From assembly GCF_026898135.2 (NCBI RefSeq), contig NZ_CP114035.2, positions 3,265,501 through 3,329,500 of the forward strand: 64,000 bases of DNA, given 5' to 3'. A program made the position numbers and the translations under genes. The stretch is from Pseudomonas fortuita. GTDB taxonomy: Bacteria > Pseudomonadota > Gammaproteobacteria > Pseudomonadales > Pseudomonadaceae. Positions 1 through 9,887 of the stretch are shown here, in pieces. The notes under the pieces were generated by a model, which did not search any database, was not told where the DNA came from, and saw only the letters and a program-made list of their open reading frames with translations. Each line of letters begins with the position of its first letter. Position 1 is the first letter of the stretch.

Positions 1-326
1 CAATGCGCGTGGAAAACCGCCTGCCGGGCGCCGATGCCAACCCTTACCTGGCCATCGCTGCAAGCCTGCTGTGCGGCTATCTGGGCATGGTCGAACAGCT
101 CGATCCAAGCGCACCTGTGCAGGGCCGCGCCTACGAACGGCGCAACCTGCGCCTGCCGATCACCATCGAAGACGCCCTGCAGCACATGGAAGACTGCGAA
201 ACCGTGCAGCAGTACCTGGGCAAGCAGTTTGTCCAGGGCTATGTGGCGGTCAAACGTGCCGAGCATGAGAACTACAAGCGGGTCATCAGCTCCTGGGAGC
301 GTGAGTTCCTGATGATGAGCGTCTGA
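1..326 (+). CDS. Glutamine synthetase-family protein, C-terminal part (gamma-glutamylputrescine synthetase type)
   Basis: Only the last ~108 codons are present and the gene begins before the window. The residues NRLPGADANPYLAIAA match the conserved C-terminal catalytic stretch of class I glutamine synthetases and their GlnA-like relatives, which join an amine to the gamma-carboxyl of glutamate using ATP. The next two genes encode a putrescine-type binding protein and an amine oxidase of the PuuB kind. By context this is therefore more likely a gamma-glutamylpolyamine synthetase of putrescine catabolism than the housekeeping GlnA; that substrate is an inference. The stop codon is TGA at 324-326. 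Confidence 0.85.
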   Translation, partial: MRVENRLPGADANPYLAIAASLLCGYLGMVEQLDPSAPVQGRAYERRNLRLPITIEDALQHMEDCETVQQYLGKQFVQGYVAVKRAEHENYKRVISSWEREFLMMSV

Positions 327-1481
<1,155 letters not shown>

Positions 1482-1494
1482 GCCGAGAACGCCC

Positions 1495-2790
1495 ATGTCT
1501 TTCGATTCCCAACACACTGCTTCGTACTACGCTGCCACGGCACGCAACGCGGCGCCCTACCCAACCCTGGACGGCGAACTGACGGCTGATGTGTGCGTGG
1601 TCGGCGGCGGGCTGACCGGCGTCAACACCGCCCTGGAACTGGCTGAACGTGGCTTGTCGGTGGTGCTGCTGGAAGGCCGGCGCATTGGCTGGGGCGCCAG
1701 CGGGCGCAATGGCGGCCAGCTGATTCGCGGCATCGGCCATGACGTCAGCGGTTTCACCCGGCATGTCGGTCAGGATGGGGTGCGCTACCTCAAGCAGGCC
1801 GGCATCGATTCGGTGGCGCTGGTGGCCAGCCGCATCGCCCAGTACGGCATTGCCTGCGACCTGCGCTGGGGTTTCTGCGAACTGGCCAACACGCCTGAGC
1901 AGTTCGCCGCCTTCAAGGACGAGCAGGATGACCTGGCAGCGCTTGGCTATCGCCCTGAAACCCGCCTTGTAGGCCCTGGGCAGTTGCATGAAATTGTCGC
2001 CAGCGACCAGTACGCCGGCGGCCTGGTCGACATGGGTTCGGGCCACCTGCACCCGCTCGACCTGGTCCAGGGCGAAGCCCGTGCCGCCCATAGCCTGGGC
2101 GTGCGCATTTTCGAGCAAAGCCCCGTGCTGCGTATCGAGCACGGCCCGCGCGTGACCTTGCACACGGCCCGTGGCAAGGTGCGGGCAAGCAGCCTGGTGC
2201 TGGGCTGCAACGCTCACCTCGATGAACTGGAGCCGCGGCTGAGCGGCAAGGTGCTGCCAGCCGGCAGTTACGTGGTGGCCACCGAACCGTTGCCCGAACC
2301 GCTGGCGACCACACTGATCCCGCAGAACATGGCGCTGTGCGACCAGAAGGTCGGCCTGGACTACTACCGCCTCACGGCAGACCGCCGCCTGCTGTTCGGC
2401 GGGGCCTGCCACTACTCCGGCCGCGACCCCAAAGACATCGCCGCCTACATGCGGCCCAAAGTGCTGAAGGTGTTCCCGCAACTGGCCAACGTGCGCATTG
2501 ACTACCAGTGGGGCGGCATGATCGGCATCACCGCCAACCGCTTCCCCCAGGTCGGGCGCCTGAGCCAGCACCCTAATGTGTATTACGCCCAGGGTTATTC
2601 CGGGCACGGGCTGAACGTGACGCACTGGACGGCAAAACTGCTGGCCGAAAGCATCGCCCTCGGCCACAGCCAGGGCCTGGATGTGTTCAGCGCCGTGCCC
2701 CACCTGACGTTCCCTGGCGGCAAGGCGCTGCGCTCGCCGCTACTGGCACTGGGCATGCTGTGGTACCGGTTGCGCGAAGCGCTGGGTTGA
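1495..2790 (+). CDS. FAD-dependent amine oxidoreductase, gamma-glutamylputrescine oxidase-like (DAO family)
   Basis: The 431-residue protein carries an N-terminal dinucleotide-binding fold (CVVGGGLTGVNTALELA, residues ~31-47) followed by GWGASGRNGGQL, the flavin-binding motif of the DadA/PuuB/glycine-oxidase group. The C-terminal QGYSGHGLNVTH completes the FAD site. The family oxidises secondary or primary amines to imines with release of peroxide. It starts 13 bases after the binding-protein stop, so the two are probably co-transcribed. With the neighbouring synthetase-like gene it would make the second step of the gamma-glutamylated putrescine route. Exact substrate is inferred from context. 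Confidence 0.85.
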   Translation: MSFDSQHTASYYAATARNAAPYPTLDGELTADVCVVGGGLTGVNTALELAERGLSVVLLEGRRIGWGASGRNGGQLIRGIGHDVSGFTRHVGQDGVRYLKQAGIDSVALVASRIAQYGIACDLRWGFCELANTPEQFAAFKDEQDDLAALGYRPETRLVGPGQLHEIVASDQYAGGLVDMGSGHLHPLDLVQGEARAAHSLGVRIFEQSPVLRIEHGPRVTLHTARGKVRASSLVLGCNAHLDELEPRLSGKVLPAGSYVVATEPLPEPLATTLIPQNMALCDQKVGLDYYRLTADRRLLFGGACHYSGRDPKDIAAYMRPKVLKVFPQLANVRIDYQWGGMIGITANRFPQVGRLSQHPNVYYAQGYSGHGLNVTHWTAKLLAESIALGHSQGLDVFSAVPHLTFPGGKALRSPLLALGMLWYRLREALG

Positions 2791-2934
2791 GTGCGCTGCA
2801 AAGGACGCGGTGCCCGAGAGAAGGGGCGCCGCCACTTTTTCCGCTTTCCACAGGGGATTGAACTCGCCCACTGGCCAACTGTCGCGCACCTGCTAGCGTT
2901 GTTCTGGCCGACCTCTCATGGATGCGCCTTCATC

Positions 2935-3612
2935 ATGAAATCACTGCCTCGCATTACCCTGTTGTGCGCCGCACTGCTTGCCGTGGCCGCCTGCTCCAGC
3001 AATCGCGTGGACCCCAAGGATTATTCCGGCTTCCTCAAGGACTACAGCCGGTTGCAAGAAGCCAAGAGCCCGTCGGGTGACCCGGTGATGCGCTGGATCG
3101 ACCCCAAGGTCAATATCAACCAGTACAGCCAGGTGTTCATCGAGCCCAGCCAGTTCTACCCCAAGCCGCAGCCGACAGCGGTTATCTCGCAGCAGACGCT
3201 GCAGGAAATCACCCGCTACTTCAATGAAGCGCTGCGCCGTGAACTCGGTAGCGTGATGCCCTTGGCCAAGGGGCCCGGCCCGGGCGTGATCGTGGTGCGC
3301 CCGGCAATCACGGCGGTGTCCACCAGCAATGAAGGCCTCAAGCCCTATGAAGTGATCCCCATTGCGCTCATTTCGGCAGGTGTGAACACCGCCATGGGTG
3401 GACGTGACCAGGACGTGGATGTCGGCGTGGAGGCGGCGTTCCTGGACGGTGCCAGCCAGAAAGTGCTGGCCCAGGTGGTACGCAAAGGCGCGGGTCAGGA
3501 ACTGGAAAACGATACCCAGAAGCTGACCTTGAATGACGTCAAGCCGGTACTCGATGGCTGGGCCAAGGACATGCGGGCGAGCTTCATTGAAGCCAGGCAG
3601 AAAGCCCGCTAA
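2935..3612 (+). CDS. DUF3313-family lipoprotein
   Basis: The 225-residue product begins with a lipoprotein signal peptide: a positively charged start, a hydrophobic core and the lipobox LAVAAC with Cys at residue ~18, followed by Ser-Ser. The rest resembles DUF3313 proteins of unknown function, which are usually outer-membrane-anchored periplasmic lipoproteins. I chose ATG 2935 because it places the signal peptide at the true N-terminus; an upstream in-frame extension of 48 codons is arginine-rich and non-signal-like. It is separated from the oxidase by about 145 bases and followed by a REP pair, so it is probably its own transcript. Confidence 0.8.
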   Translation: MKSLPRITLLCAALLAVAACSSNRVDPKDYSGFLKDYSRLQEAKSPSGDPVMRWIDPKVNINQYSQVFIEPSQFYPKPQPTAVISQQTLQEITRYFNEALRRELGSVMPLAKGPGPGVIVVRPAITAVSTSNEGLKPYEVIPIALISAGVNTAMGGRDQDVDVGVEAAFLDGASQKVLAQVVRKGAGQELENDTQKLTLNDVKPVLDGWAKDMRASFIEARQKAR

Positions 3613-3631
3613 GGGCCGCCCGCACACAATA

Positions 3632-3750
3632 CTTGTGGGAGCGGCCTCGCGTCGCGAAAGGGCTGCGAGGCAGCCACAGGATTCAAGCCCTGATATACAA
3701 AGTGCTGGGGCCGCTTTGCGGCCCTTTCGCGACGCAAGGCCGCTCCCACA
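3632..3750. repeat. REP element pair (inverted)
   Basis: CTTGTGGGAGCGGCCTCGCG at 3632 and its inverted partner ending GCAAGGCCGCTCCCACA near 3750 flank a short spacer. This is the Pseudomonas putida-type repetitive extragenic palindrome, here between two convergent genes (lipoprotein and serine dehydratase). Confidence 0.85.
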
Positions 3751-3777
3751 TAAGACTGCATCGGCCGGTGAGTTTTC

Positions 3778-5154
3778 CTAGCACTCGACAAAGGCGACTG
3801 CCAGGCCGCCGCGCGAGGTCTCCTTGTAGTTGGCATGCATGTCCGCCCCGGTATCACGCATGGTGCGGATGACCCGGTCGAGCGAAATAAAGTGCTCGCC
3901 ATCGCCGCGCAACGCCATCTGCACCGCGTTGATCGCCTTCACCGCAGCAATCGCATTGCGCTCGATGCACGGCACCTGCACCAGGCCGCCAACCGGGTCG
4001 CACGTGAGCCCCAGGTTGTGTTCCAGGGCAATCTCGGCCGCGTTTTCCAGCTGCGGCGGCGTGGCACTCAACACCTGTGCAAGGCCGGCAGCGGCCATCG
4101 AACACGCCGAGCCCACCTCACCCTGGCAGCCGACCTCGGCACCGGAAATCGACGCGTTTTTCTTGCACAGTATGCCCACGGCCGCTGCCGCCAGCAGGAA
4201 GTCCACTACATCCGCATCGCAGGCGACCGGGTTGAATTTCATGTAATAGTGCAACACCGCCGGGATGATACCGGCCGCGCCGTTGGTGGGCGCGGTGACC
4301 ATGCGCCCGCCGGCGGCATTCTCCTCATTCACCGCCAGGGCGAACAGGTTGACCCATTCCATGGCGCTGAGCGTCGAACCAATCACGTTGGGCTTGCCCA
4401 GTTCCTGCAGGCTGCGGTGCAGCCGCGCGGCGCGGCGCTTGACGTGCAGCCCGCCAGGCAGGATGCCTTCGTTGCGCAGCCCGTTGTCAACGCACTCTTG
4501 CATCGCCGCCCAGATGCGCAGCAGGCCTTCACGTACTTGCGCCTCCGGGCGCCAGGCACATTCGTTGGCCATCATCAGCTGCGCCACGCTCAAGCCGTGG
4601 GCTTTGCACAAGGCCAGCAACTGGGCAGCACTGTCGAACTCATAAGGCAGCACAACAGTATGGGTTTCGCCTGCCGGGGCATCCAGTTCGCCCTGTTCAA
4701 CAATGAAGCCGCCACCTACCGAATAGTAGGTCTGCAGCAGCAGGCTGCTCTCCCCGTCCAGTGCTTCCAGGCTCATGGCATTGGGGTGGTAAGGCAGGCT
4801 CTCGTCGAGCAGCAGCAGGTCGCGGCCATACTCGAAAGCCACCGGGTGGCTGCCATCCAACATCAGGCAATGCTCCTGCAGCACCTGACCAACGCGCGAC
4901 TCGATGGTGGCCGGGTCTATGCGGTCCGGCCACTGGCCCATCAGGCCAAGCAGGCAGGCGCGATCGGTAGCGTGGCCAACCCCGGTGGCCGACAGCGAGC
5001 CATACAACCGCACTTCGACGCGCGACACCTGTGCCAGCAGCCCCTGCTCACGCAGGGCCTGGGCAAACGTCGCCGCTGCCCGCATCGGGCCGACGGTGTG
5101 GGAACTGGACGGCCCGATGCCGATTTTGAAAAGGTCGAAAACACTGATAGCCAT
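3778..5154 (-). CDS. sdaA: L-serine ammonia-lyase (iron-sulfur, single chain)
   Basis: The 458-residue enzyme converts L-serine to pyruvate and ammonia using a [4Fe-4S] cluster. Near the N-terminus is SVFDLFKIGIGPSSSHTVGP, the hallmark of the beta domain. The alpha domain carries the cluster-binding cysteines around GCQGEVGSACSMAAAG and CDPVGGLVQVPCIERNA. The last residue is Cys458. In the Legionella enzyme a C-terminal Cys at the same end folds into the active site and acts as an intrinsic inhibitor displaced by serine. ATG 5154 gives the family's usual MAISVFDLF start. A LysR gene reads away from it 147 bases upstream and is its likely regulator. Confidence 0.93.
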   Translation of the reverse strand: MAISVFDLFKIGIGPSSSHTVGPMRAAATFAQALREQGLLAQVSRVEVRLYGSLSATGVGHATDRACLLGLMGQWPDRIDPATIESRVGQVLQEHCLMLDGSHPVAFEYGRDLLLLDESLPYHPNAMSLEALDGESSLLLQTYYSVGGGFIVEQGELDAPAGETHTVVLPYEFDSAAQLLALCKAHGLSVAQLMMANECAWRPEAQVREGLLRIWAAMQECVDNGLRNEGILPGGLHVKRRAARLHRSLQELGKPNVIGSTLSAMEWVNLFALAVNEENAAGGRMVTAPTNGAAGIIPAVLHYYMKFNPVACDADVVDFLLAAAAVGILCKKNASISGAEVGCQGEVGSACSMAAAGLAQVLSATPPQLENAAEIALEHNLGLTCDPVGGLVQVPCIERNAIAAVKAINAVQMALRGDGEHFISLDRVIRTMRDTGADMHANYKETSRGGLAVAFVEC

Positions 5155-5301
5155 GCTAATGCCTGACCGTACCCTGATTTGAATCCACAGCACGGTTTAG
5201 TGAATGAAATTGAGCGGTATTGCGATTTTGCGCGATACTGACGCGCTGGCTCACGGATGACCAACGAATCTTTCTAAGCAAGCCTTTAGTGGTGCTAAAC
5301 G

Positions 5302-6243
5302 ATGCGACGACAACTCAATGGCCAGGTGTTTGTCTGGCTGCATGTATTCGCCTGTGCAGCCCGGCACCTGTCCTTTACCCGCTGCGCCGAAGAGCTGCAC
5401 ATCACCCCTGGCGCGGTCAGCCAGCAGATGCGCCAGCTGGAAGAACGCCTGGGTTACCGGCTGTTTCTGCGCCGCGCGCGCGGCGTGGAACTGAGTGCCG
5501 AAGGGCAACGCCTGGCCCAGACGGTGGCCGAGGCTTACGGCAGTATCGAGGCTGAACTGCTGCGCCTGGACGCCGGTGAAATACGCGGCACCTTGCGCGT
5601 GCGCTCGATTCCGTCATTTCTGGCCAAATGGCTTACCCCGCGCCTGCCACGCTTTCAGCAGCGGTATCCGGACATCGAGCTGCGCCTGGTGGCCGAAGAC
5701 AGCGCCCAGGCATTGACACCAGGCGATTTCGACCTGGCTATCGACCTGAATGATGGCAGCTACCCGGGGATGCTCTCGACACCGCTGCTGGACGAACAGA
5801 TTTTCCCGGTGTGCTCACCCACCCTGCTGCGCGGGCGCCCCCCCCTGCATGGGCCGGCGGACCTGGTGCACTACCCGCTGCTGCACGACATTACCGCCTG
5901 GCGGGGCAGCTCGGAGTATGCGGAGTGGGAGTTCTACCTGGACGGGATTGGCGCCGCCGGCCTGGATGTGCGGCGTGGACATACCTTCAACCGCAACCAC
6001 CTCACCATCGAGGCGGCAATTGCCGGTATTGGTGTAGCGATCGCCCGGCGCACACTGCTCAATGACGAACTGGAGCGCGGCGCGCTGATCGTGCCGTTTG
6101 GCGTGCCGATCGCCAACCACAAACGCTACGTGGTGCATTACCCGCCAGGCGGGTTGAACCAGCCGGGCGCGCGGGCGGTGCATGACTGGCTGGTGGAAGA
6201 GGCGCGAGGGTTCAGGGAGTTGCATCCGCTGAACAAGGAATAG
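5302..6243 (+). CDS. LysR-family transcriptional regulator next to serine dehydratase
   Basis: The 313-residue protein has an N-terminal winged helix-turn-helix (about residues 10-70; LSFTRCAEELHITPGAVSQQ, then LEERLGYRLFLR) and a C-terminal effector-binding domain typical of the GcvA/DsdC branch. It is transcribed divergently from sdaA, the classic arrangement for a LysR regulator and its target. Serine or a related amino acid is a plausible co-inducer, but that is inference. The intergenic 5155-5301 must hold both promoters; I could not pick out a convincing T-N11-A operator by eye. Confidence 0.85.
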   Translation: MRRQLNGQVFVWLHVFACAARHLSFTRCAEELHITPGAVSQQMRQLEERLGYRLFLRRARGVELSAEGQRLAQTVAEAYGSIEAELLRLDAGEIRGTLRVRSIPSFLAKWLTPRLPRFQQRYPDIELRLVAEDSAQALTPGDFDLAIDLNDGSYPGMLSTPLLDEQIFPVCSPTLLRGRPPLHGPADLVHYPLLHDITAWRGSSEYAEWEFYLDGIGAAGLDVRRGHTFNRNHLTIEAAIAGIGVAIARRTLLNDELERGALIVPFGVPIANHKRYVVHYPPGGLNQPGARAVHDWLVEEARGFRELHPLNKE

Positions 6244-6247
6244 AGGC

Positions 6248-6338
6248 TCTGTGGGAGCGGGCTTGCCCCGCGAACACCGGCCAAGCCGGTGCCATGCACC
6301 GCGTGCCTGCTATTGGCGGGACAAGCCCGCGCCCACAA
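6248..6338. repeat. REP element pair
   Basis: CTGTGGGAGCGGGCTTGCCC starts at 6249, and the inverted partner GGCGGGACAAGCCCGCGCCC lies at 6315-6334. A P. putida-type REP pair between the convergent LysR gene and the sugar transferase gene. Confidence 0.85.
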
Positions 6339-6363
6339 CACTGCTGCCGGGATTGCACTTTAA

Positions 6364-7785
6364 TTAATATGCCTGCTTACCGGTAAACGCATTCAACGTG
6401 CGTACCAGAATCACAAAATCCAGCCACAGCGACCAGTTGTTGATGTACTCGATGTCCGAGTCCACCCGCTGGATCATCTGCTCAATGTCCTTGGTCTCCC
6501 CCCTGAAACCGCGCACTTGCGCCAGGCCGGTCATGCCCGGCTTGATGTTGTGGCGGGCAAAGTAATCGACGATGTCCTGGGAATACAACGTGTCATGTTG
6601 CAACGCATGTGGCCGTGGCCCAACCAGCGACATTTCCCCGGTCAGCACGTTGAACAACTGTGGCAGTTCATCAAGGCTGGTACGGCGGATGAAGGCGCCA
6701 ATTTTAGTCAGCCGCGGGTCATTCTTCTGCGCCTGTTTAACCACGCCATTGTCCGGCTGGTGAACGTGCATGCTTCTGAACTTCCAGATACGGAACGACT
6801 CGCCCGTCCAGCCCGTGCGTTCCTGGCGGAAGAACACCGGCCCGCGACTGGTGAGTTTGATGGCCAGCGCAACGCCCAGCAATACAGGCGATGCACACAA
6901 CAGTATCAATGCCGCCAACACGCGGTCCTCGATATTTTTCAAGAACAGGCTCATGCCCGTCAACGGCGTTTCAGAAAGGGTCAGCACAGGAATGCCGGCG
7001 ATTTCCCGCACGCTGTGATTGATAAGGCGCAACGAAAATATATCCGGTACCCAGTTCACAGCGATGCATTTGTCGAGCAACTTGAAGTACACATCGTTGA
7101 TGACCTCTGAGCCCCCCAGCGGGGTCACCAGGTAGACGGTGCGAATGCCATGCCGGGCAACGATTTCATCCAGCTCTGCAATGTGCCCAAGCACGGGCAG
7201 GCGTTGCTTGCCCTCGGCACTTTCCTGCCCCTGTTCGCCGGCTTTGTCAGTCAGCACACACCCCAGCACCCGTTCGCCAAACCAGGGGTTGTTGCTGATC
7301 TTCTGGTAAAGAAAATTGGCCAGATCGCCGTTGCCGATAATCAGGGCGTTGTCCAGGCGCGCATGCGCGGTAAAGCGTTTTTGCAGTTCACGAACCGCAA
7401 AATGCAAGAACAACTGGGCAATATAACCAATGATAAACAACTGCACGACCAACAACCGGGAGTAGGTTTCACTCTGTTTGGTCAAAAACGCCATGACCAC
7501 AAGAAAACAGAACGTCGCCGACCACGCCTTGAACAGGCGGAACGCCTTGATCGAAAGGCCAACGTTGGTACGGTAGATTGCATAATGGTCGTAGATGACC
7601 GCCAGTGCGCCAATCAGCAACAGCAGCATGATTACATAATCGGAGGTAATGTAACCAAACTGGTCATAGATGAGGTACCAGGCAATACCGGTGACTGCAA
7701 TACCATCAAGCCCCGCCTGAATGGCGTTACTGACGCTGCTTCTTCTCTGGAGTAAGGAACGACTGCTTCTGGGTTCGAAAACCAT
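6364..7785 (-). CDS. Undecaprenyl-phosphate glucose phosphotransferase (WcaJ-like priming transferase)
   Basis: The 473-residue inner-membrane protein has several N-terminal membrane segments, a CoA-binding-like central domain (around INNPWFGERVLG and IRTVYLVTPLGG) and a C-terminal bacterial sugar-transferase domain. The last contains RRTSLDELPQLFNVLTGEMS and LVGPRPHALQHD, the signature of polyprenyl-phosphate hexose-1-phosphate transferases. It would load the first sugar onto undecaprenyl phosphate and start repeat-unit assembly. I chose ATG 7785 because GAGGT lies 5 bases upstream of it; ATG 7797 has no ribosome-binding site. It is the last gene of the minus-strand operon, with 156 bases before it that could hold a separate promoter. 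It matches the position of PP3142 in the pea locus as I remember it. Confidence 0.9.
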   Translation of the reverse strand: MVFEPRSSRSLLQRRSSVSNAIQAGLDGIAVTGIAWYLIYDQFGYITSDYVIMLLLLIGALAVIYDHYAIYRTNVGLSIKAFRLFKAWSATFCFLVVMAFLTKQSETYSRLLVVQLFIIGYIAQLFLHFAVRELQKRFTAHARLDNALIIGNGDLANFLYQKISNNPWFGERVLGCVLTDKAGEQGQESAEGKQRLPVLGHIAELDEIVARHGIRTVYLVTPLGGSEVINDVYFKLLDKCIAVNWVPDIFSLRLINHSVREIAGIPVLTLSETPLTGMSLFLKNIEDRVLAALILLCASPVLLGVALAIKLTSRGPVFFRQERTGWTGESFRIWKFRSMHVHQPDNGVVKQAQKNDPRLTKIGAFIRRTSLDELPQLFNVLTGEMSLVGPRPHALQHDTLYSQDIVDYFARHNIKPGMTGLAQVRGFRGETKDIEQMIQRVDSDIEYINNWSLWLDFVILVRTLNAFTGKQAY

Positions 7786-7941
7786 TTCAGACCTCATCTA
7801 TTTGAGCGTAGCAAGTGCCGTCCATCAAACATCAAGCCTTGAAAACAGCTTATTCAACGCCAGTGAAGCAGGATCGTGCAGCCCCCAAGCCACTGATCTC
7901 ACTGTAGCAGCCACCCGCCATCAGCGCGGATTTTGGCCGAT

Positions 7942-8700
7942 TCATAGGGTTCCACTGGCCGAATCGGCTGTCTTGCGGCACAGCAGGGTGCGCAGCAAGA
8001 ACAATGGGTTACCCACCACATAACGCATGAACAGGCGCTTCGGCTCGCGTAACAGCCGGTAGGCCCACTCGCCCCCCAAATGCCGCAGCCACTGCGGTGC
8101 CCGGCTGACCTTGCCACCCAGGAAATCCAGAATCGCCCCGCCGCACACAATCAGGCATGGCCCGCCGACAGCTGCCAACCTGGCCGCCACCGCTTCCTGC
8201 TTGGGCATGCCCATCCCCAGCACGATGAGCTCCGGTTGGCGCTCACGGACCAGTTGCAGGTAGGTGTCGATGCTGGCAAAGCCATCGTGGACCGATACCG
8301 GCACCACGCCAAACAACGCTTCGCTGCGTTGCACAGCCTGGTTCAGGTACGGTTGCTGCGTGCCCCAGAATGCTACCCGTCGTCCGCGGTATGCCTCCAT
8401 GAGGCTGGGAATGAAGTCGGTGCCATTCATGTTGAGCCCAGGCTCCAGGCCCAACCGGCGATAAAGGATCGCCATGCCAGAGCCGTCGCGCAACAGCACA
8501 TCGGCCGCCGACAACGCCTGGCAATACGCGCCGTCGCGCACCACCAGGTTCATTGCGTGGGCATTGACGAAGCCCAGTACGGTTGCAGAGTCCGGGGTGG
8601 CAAGCCTGTCGAGCAGGCGTTGCGCTGCGGCGCTGTCAGGCACCACCTCCAGCGTGTCGATAATACCCCGCCAGCGTTTCTGCCATTGCCACTGAGCCAT
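7942..8700 (-). CDS. WecG/TagA/CpsF-family glycosyltransferase
   Basis: The 252-residue protein carries LLRDGSGMAILYRRLG, NGTDFIPSLMEAY and VLGMGMPKQEAVAAR, the conserved motifs of the WecG/TagA family (GT26). These transfer a sugar, typically N-acetylmannosamine or its uronic acid, onto a polyprenyl-linked acceptor. Here it probably adds the second sugar after the priming transferase. Its start codon overlaps the stop of the upstream glycosyltransferase as ATGA (8698-8701 region), which indicates translational coupling. Confidence 0.88.
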   Translation of the reverse strand: MAQWQWQKRWRGIIDTLEVVPDSAAAQRLLDRLATPDSATVLGFVNAHAMNLVVRDGAYCQALSAADVLLRDGSGMAILYRRLGLEPGLNMNGTDFIPSLMEAYRGRRVAFWGTQQPYLNQAVQRSEALFGVVPVSVHDGFASIDTYLQLVRERQPELIVLGMGMPKQEAVAARLAAVGGPCLIVCGGAILDFLGGKVSRAPQWLRHLGGEWAYRLLREPKRLFMRYVVGNPLFLLRTLLCRKTADSASGTL

Positions 8701-9887
8701 CAGTCATCATCCCGTTTGGAGCGCACCCATTCGACCTGGCGCTTGATCAGGAACCCCAGGTACAGGGGGATTTTCCTTGCGGCGTAAAAAGGCGCGTACA
8801 GCAGCACGGAAAACGGGATCAGCTCACGGCAGAAGCGTGCCCACGCCAGCACAACGGCAAGGCCGAGCATGACCAGCGCAGCCAGTGCGATCCACGCAGG
8901 CGCCGCATGGCCTGACAGCAGGTAGGCCAGCCAGGTCACCAGGTTGAGCCCCAGCAACGCCAGCACCAGTAGCGCCAGCGGTGGCACCAGCAGGTCCAGG
9001 GTCATGGCCAGCAGGCTACCGTTGCGCTGGCGGATGGCGGCCAGCGCACGCTTGGGCGCATCCGCCAGCATCAAGCCCAGGTGGCCATGCTCCCAGCGGG
9101 TGCGCTGGCTGTTCATGCCTTGCTGGCTTGCAGGGAACTGGCTGGTGACCAACGCCTCGGGGCAGAACACCGGCGGCTTGCCCTGCTGGCACAGGTCCAG
9201 GCCCAGCTTTACATCCTCCACCAAGTGCCCATTGGCCAGGTTGATGAGGGCCAGGTCGTGCCAACCGAATGCCATGCCTGCCCCCATCAATTGGCACGGT
9301 AGCCCCAGCCGGGCCCAGCCACGCGGCCGTACCAGGTTCTTGACCCGCCAGGCAAACTCGGCCACCTGTACCTTCAGCCCGCTACCGGCGGGTGCGCGCA
9401 TCAGGTAAAGCGCCTGCACCGGGCGTTGGGCCTGGTGATAACGACGCGCCAGGCAGTCAATCGCCCCCTCGCCTACCTGGCAGTCGGCGTCCACCACAAT
9501 TACCACCTCGGGCGGCTGTTCGGCCAGGTGGCGTACGCCGAAGTCCAGCGCGTAGCCTTTGCCACGTAGCAACGTATCAAAGCGCTCCACCACCTCGGCG
9601 CCGGCCTCACGGGCCAGCCGCGCCGTGTCGTCCGTGCAGTTGTCGGCCACCACCAGCAAGCGGTCGCCTGGCAGCAACTGCGGGGTTACGCTCGCCAGCG
9701 TTGCACGAATGATCGCAGCCTCATCATGGGCCGGTACCAACACTGCCACCCGCGGACGCACGCTGACGCCCAAGGGCCGCGTGCGCGGCGGCAGGCAAGC
9801 CAGCAGCATCTGCAAGAAAAACACAGACACAGGCACAAAGGCGATCACCGCCAGCAGGCCCAGTAACCAACTCAATACACTCATCAT
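8700..9887 (-). CDS. Membrane-anchored family 2 glycosyltransferase
   Basis: The 395-residue protein has one N-terminal membrane helix, then a GT2 domain starting VAVLVPAHDEAAIIRATL with the metal-binding VIVVDADCQVG. Further on is QRTRWEHGHLG, similar to the QxxRW motif of processive synthases, then about three C-terminal helices around LDLLVPPLALLVLALLGLNL. This layout resembles cellulose/hyaluronan-synthase-like enzymes that use the cytoplasmic nucleotide-sugar pool. Two adjacent ATGs (9887, 9884) are possible starts and both overlap the upstream gene's stop. Confidence 0.85.
   Translation of the reverse strand: MMSVLSWLLGLLAVIAFVPVSVFFLQMLLACLPPRTRPLGVSVRPRVAVLVPAHDEAAIIRATLASVTPQLLPGDRLLVVADNCTDDTARLAREAGAEVVERFDTLLRGKGYALDFGVRHLAEQPPEVVIVVDADCQVGEGAIDCLARRYHQAQRPVQALYLMRAPAGSGLKVQVAEFAWRVKNLVRPRGWARLGLPCQLMGAGMAFGWHDLALINLANGHLVEDVKLGLDLCQQGKPPVFCPEALVTSQFPASQQGMNSQRTRWEHGHLGLMLADAPKRALAAIRQRNGSLLAMTLDLLVPPLALLVLALLGLNLVTWLAYLLSGHAAPAWIALAALVMLGLAVVLAWARFCRELIPFSVLLYAPFYAARKIPLYLGFLIKRQVEWVRSKRDDD

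Noticed and set aside
3835..5166. 443-codon ORF on the + strand inside sdaA
   Set aside because: Antisense shadow of a gene with strong motif evidence; composition is His/Arg/Gln-rich and there is no ribosome-binding site.
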